From: Odoribacteraceae bacterium
Lineage (GTDB): Bacteria; Bacteroidota; Bacteroidia; Bacteroidales; Marinifilaceae
Assembly: GCA_031259905.1 (NCBI GenBank)
Contig: JAIRKS010000017.1
Span: 1 to 6,835 of the forward strand
DNA length: 6,835 nt
Direction: 5' to 3'
The notes below the pieces were generated by a model that did no database searches, was not told the origin of the DNA, and saw only the letters and a list, made by a program, of their open reading frames with translations. Of this stretch, positions 1 to 6,721 are shown piece by piece. Position 1 is the stretch's first letter. Each line of letters begins with the position of its first letter. The translations under genes were made by a program, and so were the position numbers.

Positions 1-234
1 ACCATCGTCACCTTCCCGTTCGACTTCACCGACCCCAACGTCACCGTCCGCGTCATCGACCCGTCGACACGCGAGGTCATCTACGAGACCCCCTTGTACC
101 GCGTCATCGACCCCTCGACGATCCCCGACGACCCCTTCGAACGCGTTATCATTCACCTCGATATACAATTCATCGGCGCCGACGTCACCGTCACCGTACG
201 CCCCTGGGGCACGCAACCCGTCCAACCCGTTTAA
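1..234 (+). CDS. C-terminal fragment of a probable fimbrillin-type (Mfa/Fim-like) surface protein
   Basis: The frame is open from the left edge to a double stop (TAA TAA at 232-237), so 77 C-terminal residues are visible and the start lies outside the window. Nearly every codon ends in C or G, as in the other genes here, which supports real coding. The fragment alternates beta-strand-like stretches and ends with the strand DVTVTVRPWG followed by a short tail. A final strand carrying a V-x-V-x-PW motif is a common ending of Bacteroidales fimbrillin/Mfa-like pilin and anchor domains, and the neighbouring lipoprotein has the comparable ITEVLPW at its residues 314-320. RVIDPST occurs twice, 17 codons apart. 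The gene converges on the lipoprotein gene. The family call rests on this short tail and genomic context; another beta-sandwich surface protein is possible. The coding call is firmer than the family call. Confidence 0.65.
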   Translation, partial: TIVTFPFDFTDPNVTVRVIDPSTREVIYETPLYRVIDPSTIPDDPFERVIIHLDIQFIGADVTVTVRPWGTQPVQPV

Positions 235-280
235 TAAAGCAACGATGACAATGAAATACAATACCGCGCAATTCTTAAAT

Positions 281-339
281 CCCGCCGTCGCCCCGGAACA
301 TGTTCCGGTGGCTTCGGAACATGTTCCGGTGACGGGGGG
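281..339. terminator. Putative bidirectional terminator hairpin between convergent genes
   Basis: Because each 21-bp unit is itself palindromic, the two units can pair. Positions 293-307 are perfectly complementary to 315-329, giving a 15-bp stem with a 7-base loop (308-314). Past an internal loop, 285-289 can pair with 331-335, and CCC at 281-283 with GGG at 337-339. The hairpin lies 59 bases after the stop of the left gene and just beyond the stop of the minus-strand lipoprotein gene (343-345), where a shared terminator would be expected. No proper T-run follows on either strand, so the terminator role is inferred from structure and position. Confidence 0.5.
293..334. repeat. Two tandem 21-bp units, each centred on a GGAACATGTTCC palindrome
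   Basis: Units 293-313 and 314-334 share an identical 17-base core (294-310 and 315-331). Each contains a perfect palindrome: 16 bp at 293-308 and 14 bp at 315-328. The dyad centres (300/301 and 321/322) are exactly 21 bp apart, about two turns of B-DNA, so a dimeric protein would meet both sites on the same face. The region lies between two convergent genes. Whether it is a protein site, a terminator or a dispersed genomic repeat cannot be decided here. Confidence 0.85.
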
Positions 340-342
340 GAG

Positions 343-3300
343 TTAATCTTTCACGCAGCGTATGGAGACGGCCTCGCTCTTGCGCGTGTCGTTCACGGCG
401 CAGGACATGCCGATGTGCCCCGTGGTTCCCGACCCGAAGCTGTGCGTGACGTAGACCTTGTTGGAGTTCTGCTCCGTGCTCGTCATGGTCCACTGCACGT
501 ACCTCCCGCCGCCGTCGGTGCCCGTTCTATCGAAGAACTTGTTGCCGGGCGAGTCGGTGACGCGCTTGCCCGCCATCGGGAAGAAGACCGACGCGTTGTT
601 GTAATCGTTGTAGATCAACAGCCCCTCGGTGGCGCGGTCGGGGCCCGTGCCGCACTCGCGCGCGCCGGAGGCGGAGTACTTGTCGAAGTACCCGTCGGCG
701 ATGCGCCCCCAGAGGAAGGTCGTCTTGTTCCCCCCGGAGAAAGCCTCGTTGATGTTCTCGTTCATGAAGTAACTCTCCACGAACTCCGGGTTCGTCGGCA
801 CGTGATAGCCGGGCGGGCAGGGGTTGCCGCTCGCGTCCCACGTCTGGGTATACGAGGAGGTGAGCTTCGTCCCGTTGATGCTGTTGTCGGGATAGAAGGC
901 GCGGGTATCCGAGAACTTGAAGAAGTAGCCCGTCTTCGAGGGATAATCGACGAACGCCCCTCCGTTCGTGCCGAGCGGCACGCCGTCCGCGTTGAACCTC
1001 CCGAGCGGGTCGGTGAGGTTATAGGGGGAGAACTTGATGGCGTCGGGTCGCCCGTCGGGTTTCTTGGTACGCCCTTGCGCTTCCGGCCCGTAGAGGTAAT
1101 CCGCCTCCTCGCCCTGCCGGACGAAGAAGAGGGCCGCGCCGCCGCCGCGACTGATGGAGATCAGGCCGTAGCGTGGCGGTTCACCGGGGGGGAGGGTGCT
1201 CTTCATCCCGACGCGGAAGTGGATGTCGCCGGAACCGGATACCGCCCCGTCGAAGGTGCTCTCGACGATACCGTTGTTGTACCCTCGCGGGTGATTGTCG
1301 ATCTTGATCCAGGCCACGCCGCTGACTATGCGCGCGGTCCACGCCCCGGAGTTGCTCCCGAAGATGACGCGCTCCTCGACCTCGCTGTTGCGGTGGAACG
1401 AGCCGACGTACCCCGACGTCCACGGGACGGATTTCCCCGGCGTCTGGTAGACGTCGATGGTGACGTCCGGCAGGTAATCGCCGAGGTTGCTGTGGAGGGT
1501 GACCTGCCCGCAGAAGACGGAGTAGTTTTCCGTGTTGGCCTTCGCCGACTTCAACTTGAAGTGGCCGAGATCGTCGGCGTTCCCCTCGCCGGAGACGTGC
1601 CCGGAGACGAGGGAGTAACGACTGGAGGTGATGCTCTTCGCGGATACCCACCACTTGACGAGCGCTCCCTCGGTGTTGTTGAAGAGCAACGCGGGGTGCT
1701 CGCTCTCGTTGTTCTCCTTCGTGGAGATGTATATGGAGGTCATGTCCCAGCGGAGCTGGAAGCCGACGGCGCTGCCGAGGCCCTCGTGACAACCGATGTC
1801 GGTGTTCTCGTTATGCCGCGGGTTACCGTCGATGTCCTTCTTGACGGTCATGGCCGCGGTGACGGCATCGAAGCGTTTCCCGTTACCGCGCCCGAGGAGG
1901 GGGGAGCGGTTGGGGGTGACGGTGGAAACGGCGTAGCGCGGGGCGGAGGAGAGGTTGAAGTGCGGGCCGGGGATCGTCTCGCTCGTGGAGAACCAGGCGG
2001 TGTTGCCGGCGTTGATGGCGATGTTTTGCAGGCCGGAGGGTGGCGTGGTGCCGTCGAAGGCGGAGTATTCCACGTCGCTTCCCGTTACCGGCGTCCCGCT
2101 GTTCCCCCAGTAGACGGCGTTTTGCAGTTTGCCGAGGAAGCTGGAGGAGGAGGCGTTGTTGGCGATGGTGGCGTTGACAAGGGTGGCGTTGGTGCCGAGG
2201 ACGACCCCGCCGTCGTTGTCCGCCACGAGGATATTCGTGCCCGTGCCGGCGGTGAGGACGAGGGCGTAGCCGGAGGTGACCGGGTTGTCGAGCACCTCGA
2301 CGGCGTTGACCCACGCGGAGGAGTGGTTGACGAGTAGCGGGACGGCGTTGCCCGTTGCCCCGCGGATGATGAAGCCGTCGAGGACGGTGGAGTCCGCGTC
2401 GAGGTTGATCCCGCCTGATGGCGGGGAGACGATGGCCTTGCACGCGGCGAGGTCGCGACGGGTGGAGGTGTACGGGGCCGAGGAGTCGGCGGCGGGGAGT
2501 TCGGTGCCGGGAGTTCCTGCCCATCCCCCGAAGATTTTTATCCCGCTCGGGACGGTGAAGGCTTCCTCGTACGCGCCGACGGCGCTGCCCCCCGCGACGA
2601 GGATGCCGTTGAGGGGGATCGAGTGACTTCGCAGGACGAGGGCCTTGTTGATGGCGGTGGAGATGTCCGGCAGGGCGTCGTTCCACGATTGTCCGTTACC
2701 GGTGGCGCCGCGTTTCACGTAGAGCCAGTTGGTATATGGCTCGCCGACGGTCGCGGAGAGATCGACGTTTTCCCACGGCAACACCTCGGTGATGAAAGCG
2801 ATGCCGTCGTTGACGTTGACGTTGACGCGGAGAACGCGGTTGCACTTCGTCACCAGCGGGATCTCTTTCGACTTGATGAAGCGCGAGCCTCCCGTCCGCT
2901 GGAGGTTTACCCTCAGGAGCATCTTGAGGGTCGTCGTGTCGGTAGGGTTCGCGACCAGGAAGTCGCCGCCCCGGTGCGCCGGGATGATGAAGCGCGCGGT
3001 GTCGGAGTGCAGGTAGCCGCTCGCCGTGGGATGATCCGCGAGCTTCACCCTCGCGCGGAGGAAGTGCGTATCGGGCAAAGTATCGGGAGAATGCCTGTCC
3101 GGGAGCAGCGCGCCGGTGTAGCTGATGGTGGAGGGGACGCGGTGCAGCTCGATGACGTGATCCGTGGCCGCCTTGTCGAAGTTGGCGGTGGCCCTGTTGA
3201 TAATGATCTCTATCATGGCGACGTTCCGGTCGAGGCGCGTGGAGATGGTCGTCTGCCTGTCCACCTCGATGGAAACCGGTTCACGGGCGTTGAACAACTC

Positions 3301-3732
3301 GTCGGCGTTGCTGCTTTTCCCCGTGAGCGGGTCCACGGTCGGCACGTACTTGTAGAGCGGCGTCAGCTCCATGTTCTTCCCCCCGGACGGCAGGAGGAAG
3401 GTGGAGGAGGCGCTCGCCGGGGCGATCATGGCGATATTCCAGTCGCCCGCCTTCACGCGCGCGGAGAGACCGGTGGCGGTACGCGAGAGGTTCAGGATCT
3501 CCTCGCTGAAACGCGTATCTCCCGTCTTCCTGTTAAAGGCGAAGAGGCGCGTGGCCGGGATGATTCCCGCGCTGGCCGGTGTACTGTACGCGCCCATCCT
3601 GAGGGTGAGGTTGTAGGATGTCTCCCCGTTCTCGCCGGGCTTTTCTCTTTTACACGACGCGCCCGCGATCCCCAGGAGGAGAATCGCGAGGATCACGCGT
3701 GTCCATCGTTGATGGGAATGGTATTTCTTCAT
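343..3732 (-). CDS. Large modular surface lipoprotein: fimbrillin-like domain, beta-helix, BACON-like domains, FISUMP-like C-terminus (probable fimbrial tip/accessory adhesin)
   Basis: Encodes 1129 residues. A basic N-terminus and hydrophobic core (residues 13-25) lead to Cys27 in IAGASC, a lipoprotein-type signal with Gly at -3 instead of the usual Leu, so it is probably lipidated and surface-exposed. Residues about 38-327 resemble a fimbrillin/Mfa2-type domain, including the strand RNVAMIEIIINR (169-180) and closing motif EVLPW (316-320). Residues about 333-652 look like a right-handed beta-helix: the opening WLYVKRGATGNGQSW, rungs such as NATLVNATIANN, and the closing DIDGNPR...DIGCHE typify the choice-of-anchor-Q/DUF1565-like group. 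Residues 655-765 and 773-877 are two BACON- or Ig-like sandwiches, ending in VTIDVYQTPG and ALFFVRQG. Residues about 880-1129 match the FISUMP pattern (CPPGYHVPT, FFPMAGKR, terminal SIRCVKD) and hold four cysteines (972, 1026, 1111, 1126) that could form disulfides. No catalytic site was recognised. Stop is TAA. The start is set by the signal sequence. Adhesin function is inferred. Confidence 0.9.
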   Translation of the reverse strand: MKKYHSHQRWTRVILAILLLGIAGASCKREKPGENGETSYNLTLRMGAYSTPASAGIIPATRLFAFNRKTGDTRFSEEILNLSRTATGLSARVKAGDWNIAMIAPASASSTFLLPSGGKNMELTPLYKYVPTVDPLTGKSSNADELFNAREPVSIEVDRQTTISTRLDRNVAMIEIIINRATANFDKAATDHVIELHRVPSTISYTGALLPDRHSPDTLPDTHFLRARVKLADHPTASGYLHSDTARFIIPAHRGGDFLVANPTDTTTLKMLLRVNLQRTGGSRFIKSKEIPLVTKCNRVLRVNVNVNDGIAFITEVLPWENVDLSATVGEPYTNWLYVKRGATGNGQSWNDALPDISTAINKALVLRSHSIPLNGILVAGGSAVGAYEEAFTVPSGIKIFGGWAGTPGTELPAADSSAPYTSTRRDLAACKAIVSPPSGGINLDADSTVLDGFIIRGATGNAVPLLVNHSSAWVNAVEVLDNPVTSGYALVLTAGTGTNILVADNDGGVVLGTNATLVNATIANNASSSSFLGKLQNAVYWGNSGTPVTGSDVEYSAFDGTTPPSGLQNIAINAGNTAWFSTSETIPGPHFNLSSAPRYAVSTVTPNRSPLLGRGNGKRFDAVTAAMTVKKDIDGNPRHNENTDIGCHEGLGSAVGFQLRWDMTSIYISTKENNESEHPALLFNNTEGALVKWWVSAKSITSSRYSLVSGHVSGEGNADDLGHFKLKSAKANTENYSVFCGQVTLHSNLGDYLPDVTIDVYQTPGKSVPWTSGYVGSFHRNSEVEERVIFGSNSGAWTARIVSGVAWIKIDNHPRGYNNGIVESTFDGAVSGSGDIHFRVGMKSTLPPGEPPRYGLISISRGGGAALFFVRQGEEADYLYGPEAQGRTKKPDGRPDAIKFSPYNLTDPLGRFNADGVPLGTNGGAFVDYPSKTGYFFKFSDTRAFYPDNSINGTKLTSSYTQTWDASGNPCPPGYHVPTNPEFVESYFMNENINEAFSGGNKTTFLWGRIADGYFDKYSASGARECGTGPDRATEGLLIYNDYNNASVFFPMAGKRVTDSPGNKFFDRTGTDGGGRYVQWTMTSTEQNSNKVYVTHSFGSGTTGHIGMSCAVNDTRKSEAVSIRCVKD

Positions 3733-3914
3733 TGTCGAGTTATTTCTGGTTTAATTGAATATTCATGTACGCGAGGGGTCTCTCCCGGATCGTTCCCGTT
3801 CTCGCCGGGAGTCCCCGCGATGACCGCCTTCAAGGTCATCGTGCCGCCGGCTACCGCGAGCGCGTCCCGCTCCCGACTGCTTGCATCTGTCATCTCACTG
3901 TTCTTGTTAACCAT
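3729..3914 (-). other. 61-codon open frame overlapping the lipoprotein start (ATGA); small gene, coding remnant or structured leader
   Basis: An open frame starts at ATG 3912-3914 and ends in a TGA that overlaps the lipoprotein ATG as ATGA, the geometry of translational coupling. Codons 14-48 use G or C in the third position in 30 of 35 cases, like the large genes, but codons 49-61 do so in none, so composition changes abruptly near position 3771. The middle contains TMTLKAVIAGTPGENG. The stretch TMTLKAVIAG resembles the first strand of fimbrillin domains, so this could be a decayed pilin fragment. PGENG also occurs near the N-terminus of the lipoprotein. There is no signal sequence and no recognised domain. 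The same DNA forms hairpins, so a non-coding leader explains it equally well. Confidence 0.25.
3772..3873 (-). promoter_or_regulatory. GC-rich hairpin-dense island in the leader of the lipoprotein gene
   Basis: Three inverted repeats sit side by side. The first pairs CTCCCGG (3782-3788) with CCGGGAG (3805-3811) and extends outward through GGGG (3775-3778) with CCCC (3813-3816) and CG (3772-3773) with CG (3818-3819). The second pairs CGATGACC (3818-3825) with GGTCATCG (3834-3841) around an 8-base loop. The third pairs GAGCG (3858-3862) with CGCTC (3868-3872). The first and second compete for bases 3816-3819, so they may be alternative folds. AT-rich DNA flanks both sides, and the lipoprotein start is 40 bases downstream. 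An attenuator or structured 5' leader is inferred; no known riboswitch class was recognised. Confidence 0.35.
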
Positions 3915-3951
3915 CTATTTTCATTTCAATTCTCAAATTACAATACATGCC

Positions 3952-3983
3952 AATACAGATCCTCCCGGGGGAGGATCCGTGTT
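3952..3983 (-). terminator. Putative terminator downstream of the propeller/Calx-beta gene
   Basis: GATCCTCC (3958-3965) pairs with GGAGGATC (3970-3977) around a CGGG tetraloop. Beyond one A/C mismatch the stem continues through 3952-3956 with 3979-3983, including one wobble pair. It starts 56 bases after the TAG of the upstream minus-strand gene and is followed on that strand by T-rich but not uniform sequence. Position and stability suggest factor-independent termination; the lack of a clean T-run makes it uncertain. If it terminates efficiently, the lipoprotein gene needs its own promoter in the remaining spacer. Confidence 0.45.
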
Positions 3984-4006
3984 CTTTCACCTGTCAATAA
4001 AATTAC

Positions 4007-4019
4007 GTGTGTGTGTGTG
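4007..4019. repeat. Short GT dinucleotide run
   Basis: Thirteen bases of alternating G and T lie 19 bases beyond the TAG of the 816-residue protein gene (4039-4041). The run is outside any credible coding frame and probably within the 3' untranslated part of that transcript. It could vary in length by slippage, but nothing here suggests it controls expression. Confidence 0.7.
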
Positions 4020-4038
4020 AAACGTGATGCGCGGGACG

Positions 4039-6489
4039 CTACTTTCTAATGGTAAAGAATACCTTCTCGCCCTTCGGCGAGATGCTGACGGGCAAGGCGC
4101 CTTCCGGCACCTGGACGCTCTCGACGGTCATCCTGACGTTTTTCTCTATCTCGTCCTTGTTATAGAGGATCACGCCGGTTAGCGTGACGGTGCTATGGTT
4201 CCCGTCACCGTCGATGCGCAGGTCGTGCTGGTTCGTGAGGACGAAGTCCTTCCCCTCGCGGGCGGAAGACTCCGGGTCGACGACAAGGCGGATGACGACG
4301 TCGTTACCGGTGGCGTTGGTGAGCAGTGCCTCGTCGGCCACCCGGTGCAGGGAGAGGTTAAAGAAGCCGGAGACCACGTTGTTGTTCACGCGGTGATCCC
4401 CCAGGGAGGTGGCGATGATCATCGCCGGCTGGTCAATCACCGTGCCGACGCAACTCAGCACGGCACTCTCGAAGGCGATCTTCGTGCCGCCCAGTGCCTG
4501 TATCTTGTCGAAGTTGACGACTACCGTCTTTGCCAGCTCGTAGCGCGTGTCTGCCGCGGTCTGCACGCCGAAGCTCCCCGACTGTTCTCCCCCCGGGATC
4601 ACGATCCGCGGGGCGATGCCCATGTCGAAGTCCAGCGCGTCCGCCGTTCCCTCGCCGTACCCACCGTCGACGACGATGCCGGCGCCGGTGGCGTTAACGA
4701 GCGGCGAGCCGTCCGTCTTGAAGAGGCCGATCTCGTAGACGATATCCTTCAGGTTTTCCACGCCATCTTCCGCGCGTACCAGCTTGACGATCGCCTGCTG
4801 GTCCTCGATCACGCCCTTGCCGACCGGCTTGATCAGGTAACTCTGGTGTACACCGGCGAGCTGTACCTCGAACTCTTTTGTTCCCTCGACGCGGTCGTTG
4901 GCCTTGACGGGTATCTCGATGTTCTGCTTGACCGAGTACTGGTTGCTCTCTCCTTTCGCTGGGATAAACGACAGTTGCCCCTTCACCGGGATAAAGTTAC
5001 CCTCCTCGGTGGCCGTGATGGGCCTCGTCTCGTAGTCCACCTTCACCGGTAGCGGCACGCCTTCCCGGTTCGTCGAGAAGCCGGTAAGCGTCACCGTGAA
5101 GAGGGCGGTTGCCAGTCCGTTGACCGGCTTCGTGATCTTCATGTCGGAGATATACAGGCCGTGTCCCAGCTTGACGATCCGGTTATTCATTCCCCAGAAG
5201 GCGACCTCTCCGGAGGTAGCGATCAAGGTGGCGTCGTAGGTGGCGGGCTTGCTCCCGGAGATGTACCCGCCGGACAACAGCTCCCCGAACGGGGAGTAGG
5301 TAGCCACGCGTCCTTCCTGCCGGGAGAGCAGCGTGACCTCGCCGCTGGCGGTTAGCTTGATGTTATCGAAGAAGCCGTCGATCACCCGCGAGAAGTCTAC
5401 CGTCCCCGCCCCGGAGACGCGGACGAGCCAGCCGTGAGAGGTCGAGGCGTCGAAGGTGGCGATCGTGGACTCGGCGGTATTCGCGTTCATCGCGGCCCCC
5501 GCCAGCACGCCCGGGGAAGTACCCGCGTAGAGCGACGTGCCGTCGTTACGCAGCAGCGTGAAGTAGCCCTGTCCCTCGCCGTTTCCCCCGGCGAGGATCA
5601 GGCCGTTGCGCGCCACGGAGAGGTGATCCAGGGAGGTACTCGCGGAGGCAGGTATCACGGTCTTCGAGAAGACGATGTCTCCCTCGGGGCGCAGCTTGTA
5701 GACGATGCCGCCGTCGGTCGCCGAGTTCCCGGCGGCGATCACGGAGGCATCCGCGATGCTGACGTGGAAGCCGGTAAAGGTAAATCCCCGCGCGGGCAGC
5801 CGCGTGATGTACAGGACGCGTCCCGCGTTATCCAGGCGCGCGACGCTGGCCTCACCCGCCTCGTCCGGCGCGGAGAAGGCGGCGCAGGTGTACCCCGTGT
5901 TGTCCCCCACGACCTCGAAGAACGCGCAACGTTCTCCCGCGGGGGAGACGTATTTATACACCAGCTCGTTGTTGGCCCTCGCTTTCACGAGTATGCCGCG
6001 GGTCTTCCCGTCGTTTCCCGGCTCGTGACCGGCGAGGGTCATCGTTCCATCGCGGCTGACCTCCCCGCGGGTGAAGGCGCTCCCCTCTCCCGCGAGGCAG
6101 AAGTCCTGCTTCATGTCCCCCCGGCGATCCATGACGGTAGCGCGTGCCGTCGAGAGGGTTTGTTTCGTCTTCGCGTTCACCTGCGCGGCTTGTCCCGCGA
6201 TCAGCACGCCCGCCGCGCCCGCGTCTTTCACTTGATTGATTTCCGTGTATCCTGTCATTGTCCTCGTGTAGAGAACCAGTCCCGTCCTGTCTAACCACGA
6301 CAAGAAAAAAGCGCCGTTGTCCTTCCCGACGATCACGATCTCGTCCCCGGTCAGGCAAACGTGCTCCAGCTTGATCTTGTCACCGTATTTCTTGTCAAAA
6401 ACAACCGGCATCGACTGCGCGTCGACGCGCGTCACCGGTGCCATTAAAACGATTAATAATAACCATCCAAGTACTTGTATTGTCTTCAT
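4039..6489 (-). CDS. Secreted beta-propeller protein with three C-terminal Calx-beta-like domains
   Basis: Encodes 816 residues. Residues 1-24 are a signal-peptidase-I type leader (hydrophobic GWLLLIVLMAP, predicted cut after VDA24), with no lipobox. Residues about 30-447 contain eight or nine degenerate repeats of roughly 45 residues with a shared pattern: small residue, G-x-(I/V)-x-(I/V)-A-G, then a strand ending in a turn such as DRTG, DNAG, PEG, NDG (for example near 51, 96, 150, 250, 297). This suggests a beta-propeller of the delta-60/PQQ-like kind. The remaining ~365 residues hold three Calx-beta-like units (about 450-563, 565-687, 690-816). The first is clearest: a DY...NF strand, SFIPAKG, NDRVEGTKEFEVQL and closing GVIEDQ. 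Units two and three share an NATG turn (599-602, 725-728) and a DF strand (620-621, 748-749). Calx-beta domains often bind calcium in adhesins. No type IX sorting domain, catalytic site or membrane segment beyond the leader is visible. The start is fixed by the signal peptide. Exact function is unknown. Confidence 0.88.
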   Translation of the reverse strand: MKTIQVLGWLLLIVLMAPVTRVDAQSMPVVFDKKYGDKIKLEHVCLTGDEIVIVGKDNGAFFLSWLDRTGLVLYTRTMTGYTEINQVKDAGAAGVLIAGQAAQVNAKTKQTLSTARATVMDRRGDMKQDFCLAGEGSAFTRGEVSRDGTMTLAGHEPGNDGKTRGILVKARANNELVYKYVSPAGERCAFFEVVGDNTGYTCAAFSAPDEAGEASVARLDNAGRVLYITRLPARGFTFTGFHVSIADASVIAAGNSATDGGIVYKLRPEGDIVFSKTVIPASASTSLDHLSVARNGLILAGGNGEGQGYFTLLRNDGTSLYAGTSPGVLAGAAMNANTAESTIATFDASTSHGWLVRVSGAGTVDFSRVIDGFFDNIKLTASGEVTLLSRQEGRVATYSPFGELLSGGYISGSKPATYDATLIATSGEVAFWGMNNRIVKLGHGLYISDMKITKPVNGLATALFTVTLTGFSTNREGVPLPVKVDYETRPITATEEGNFIPVKGQLSFIPAKGESNQYSVKQNIEIPVKANDRVEGTKEFEVQLAGVHQSYLIKPVGKGVIEDQQAIVKLVRAEDGVENLKDIVYEIGLFKTDGSPLVNATGAGIVVDGGYGEGTADALDFDMGIAPRIVIPGGEQSGSFGVQTAADTRYELAKTVVVNFDKIQALGGTKIAFESAVLSCVGTVIDQPAMIIATSLGDHRVNNNVVSGFFNLSLHRVADEALLTNATGNDVVIRLVVDPESSAREGKDFVLTNQHDLRIDGDGNHSTVTLTGVILYNKDEIEKNVRMTVESVQVPEGALPVSISPKGEKVFFTIRK

Positions 6490-6580
6490 GTGATTTTGTT
6501 TTACGTACCTACTTTTACGTGGTTTTCACCATTTTGTTATCTATTTCCGCGGCTTCTTTACTCTTTTTCTTTCCCGGTGT
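6490..6580 (-). promoter_or_regulatory. AT-rich leader/promoter region of the propeller gene with paired ACGTAAAA motifs
   Basis: The 90 bases before the ATG are strongly A-rich on the minus strand, in contrast with the GC-rich flanks, as expected for a Bacteroidetes promoter and leader. The octamer ACGTAAAA (minus strand) occurs twice, at 6499-6506 and 6513-6520, 14 bp apart. There is no Shine-Dalgarno sequence; the ATG is preceded by ACAAAATCAC, consistent with A-rich initiation in this phylum. I could not find a convincing TAnnTTTG/TTTG promoter pair, so the exact start of transcription is not assigned. Confidence 0.3.
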
Positions 6581-6660
6581 ACATGTCCCTGCACGCGTGC
6601 GCGTTTTCACGGGACGCGACGGGAGGCATCTTCCCGGCCGGCGGCGAGCGATGATCCCGC

Positions 6661-6721
6661 TTCGGGAAGCTCCCCGACGGTCTCCCGACAACTCAACTGG
6701 CCCCGTCGGGAAGCTTCCGAA
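6661..6721. repeat. Long imperfect inverted repeat capping the tandem array
   Basis: Positions 6661-6680 are the reverse complement of 6703-6721 at 18 of 19 positions plus one bulged G, enclosing a 22-base loop. The right arm is the first palindrome of the 42-bp array, so the left arm is an inverted copy of the array unit's head. A smaller nested hairpin, TCCCG-CTT-CGGGA, lies at 6655-6667. On the minus strand this structure precedes the propeller gene and could terminate transcription from a gene beyond the right edge, or mark the end of the array. Confidence 0.6.

Noticed and set aside
415..2337. Long plus-strand open frame (640 codons) opposite the lipoprotein gene
   Set aside because: It is a shadow frame produced by G/C-biased third positions. 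Its product is low-complexity, rich in G, R, V, E and A, with no domain, while the minus-strand frame has a signal sequence and recognisable modules.
3756..3765. TGAATATTCA palindrome 24 bases before the lipoprotein start
   Set aside because: A 10-bp AT-rich palindrome in an AT-rich leader is weak evidence on its own, with no second half-site or matching copy elsewhere in the window.
2623..4020. Plus-strand open frame of 465 codons spanning the lipoprotein start and the intergenic spacer
   Set aside because: Its composition is that of an antisense shadow, it crosses AT-rich leader DNA, and it would require coding on both strands over the signal-peptide region.
4195..5052. Plus-strand frame of 285 codons, and a similar one at 5434-6294, opposite the propeller/Calx-beta gene
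   Set aside because: Both are antisense to a well supported secreted protein, have skewed R/G/V/D composition and show no start context or domain.
6591..6600. Perfect 10-bp palindrome GCACGCGTGC upstream of the propeller gene
   Set aside because: It is single, short and in GC-rich DNA where such a palindrome can arise by chance; there is no second copy or spacing to support an operator.
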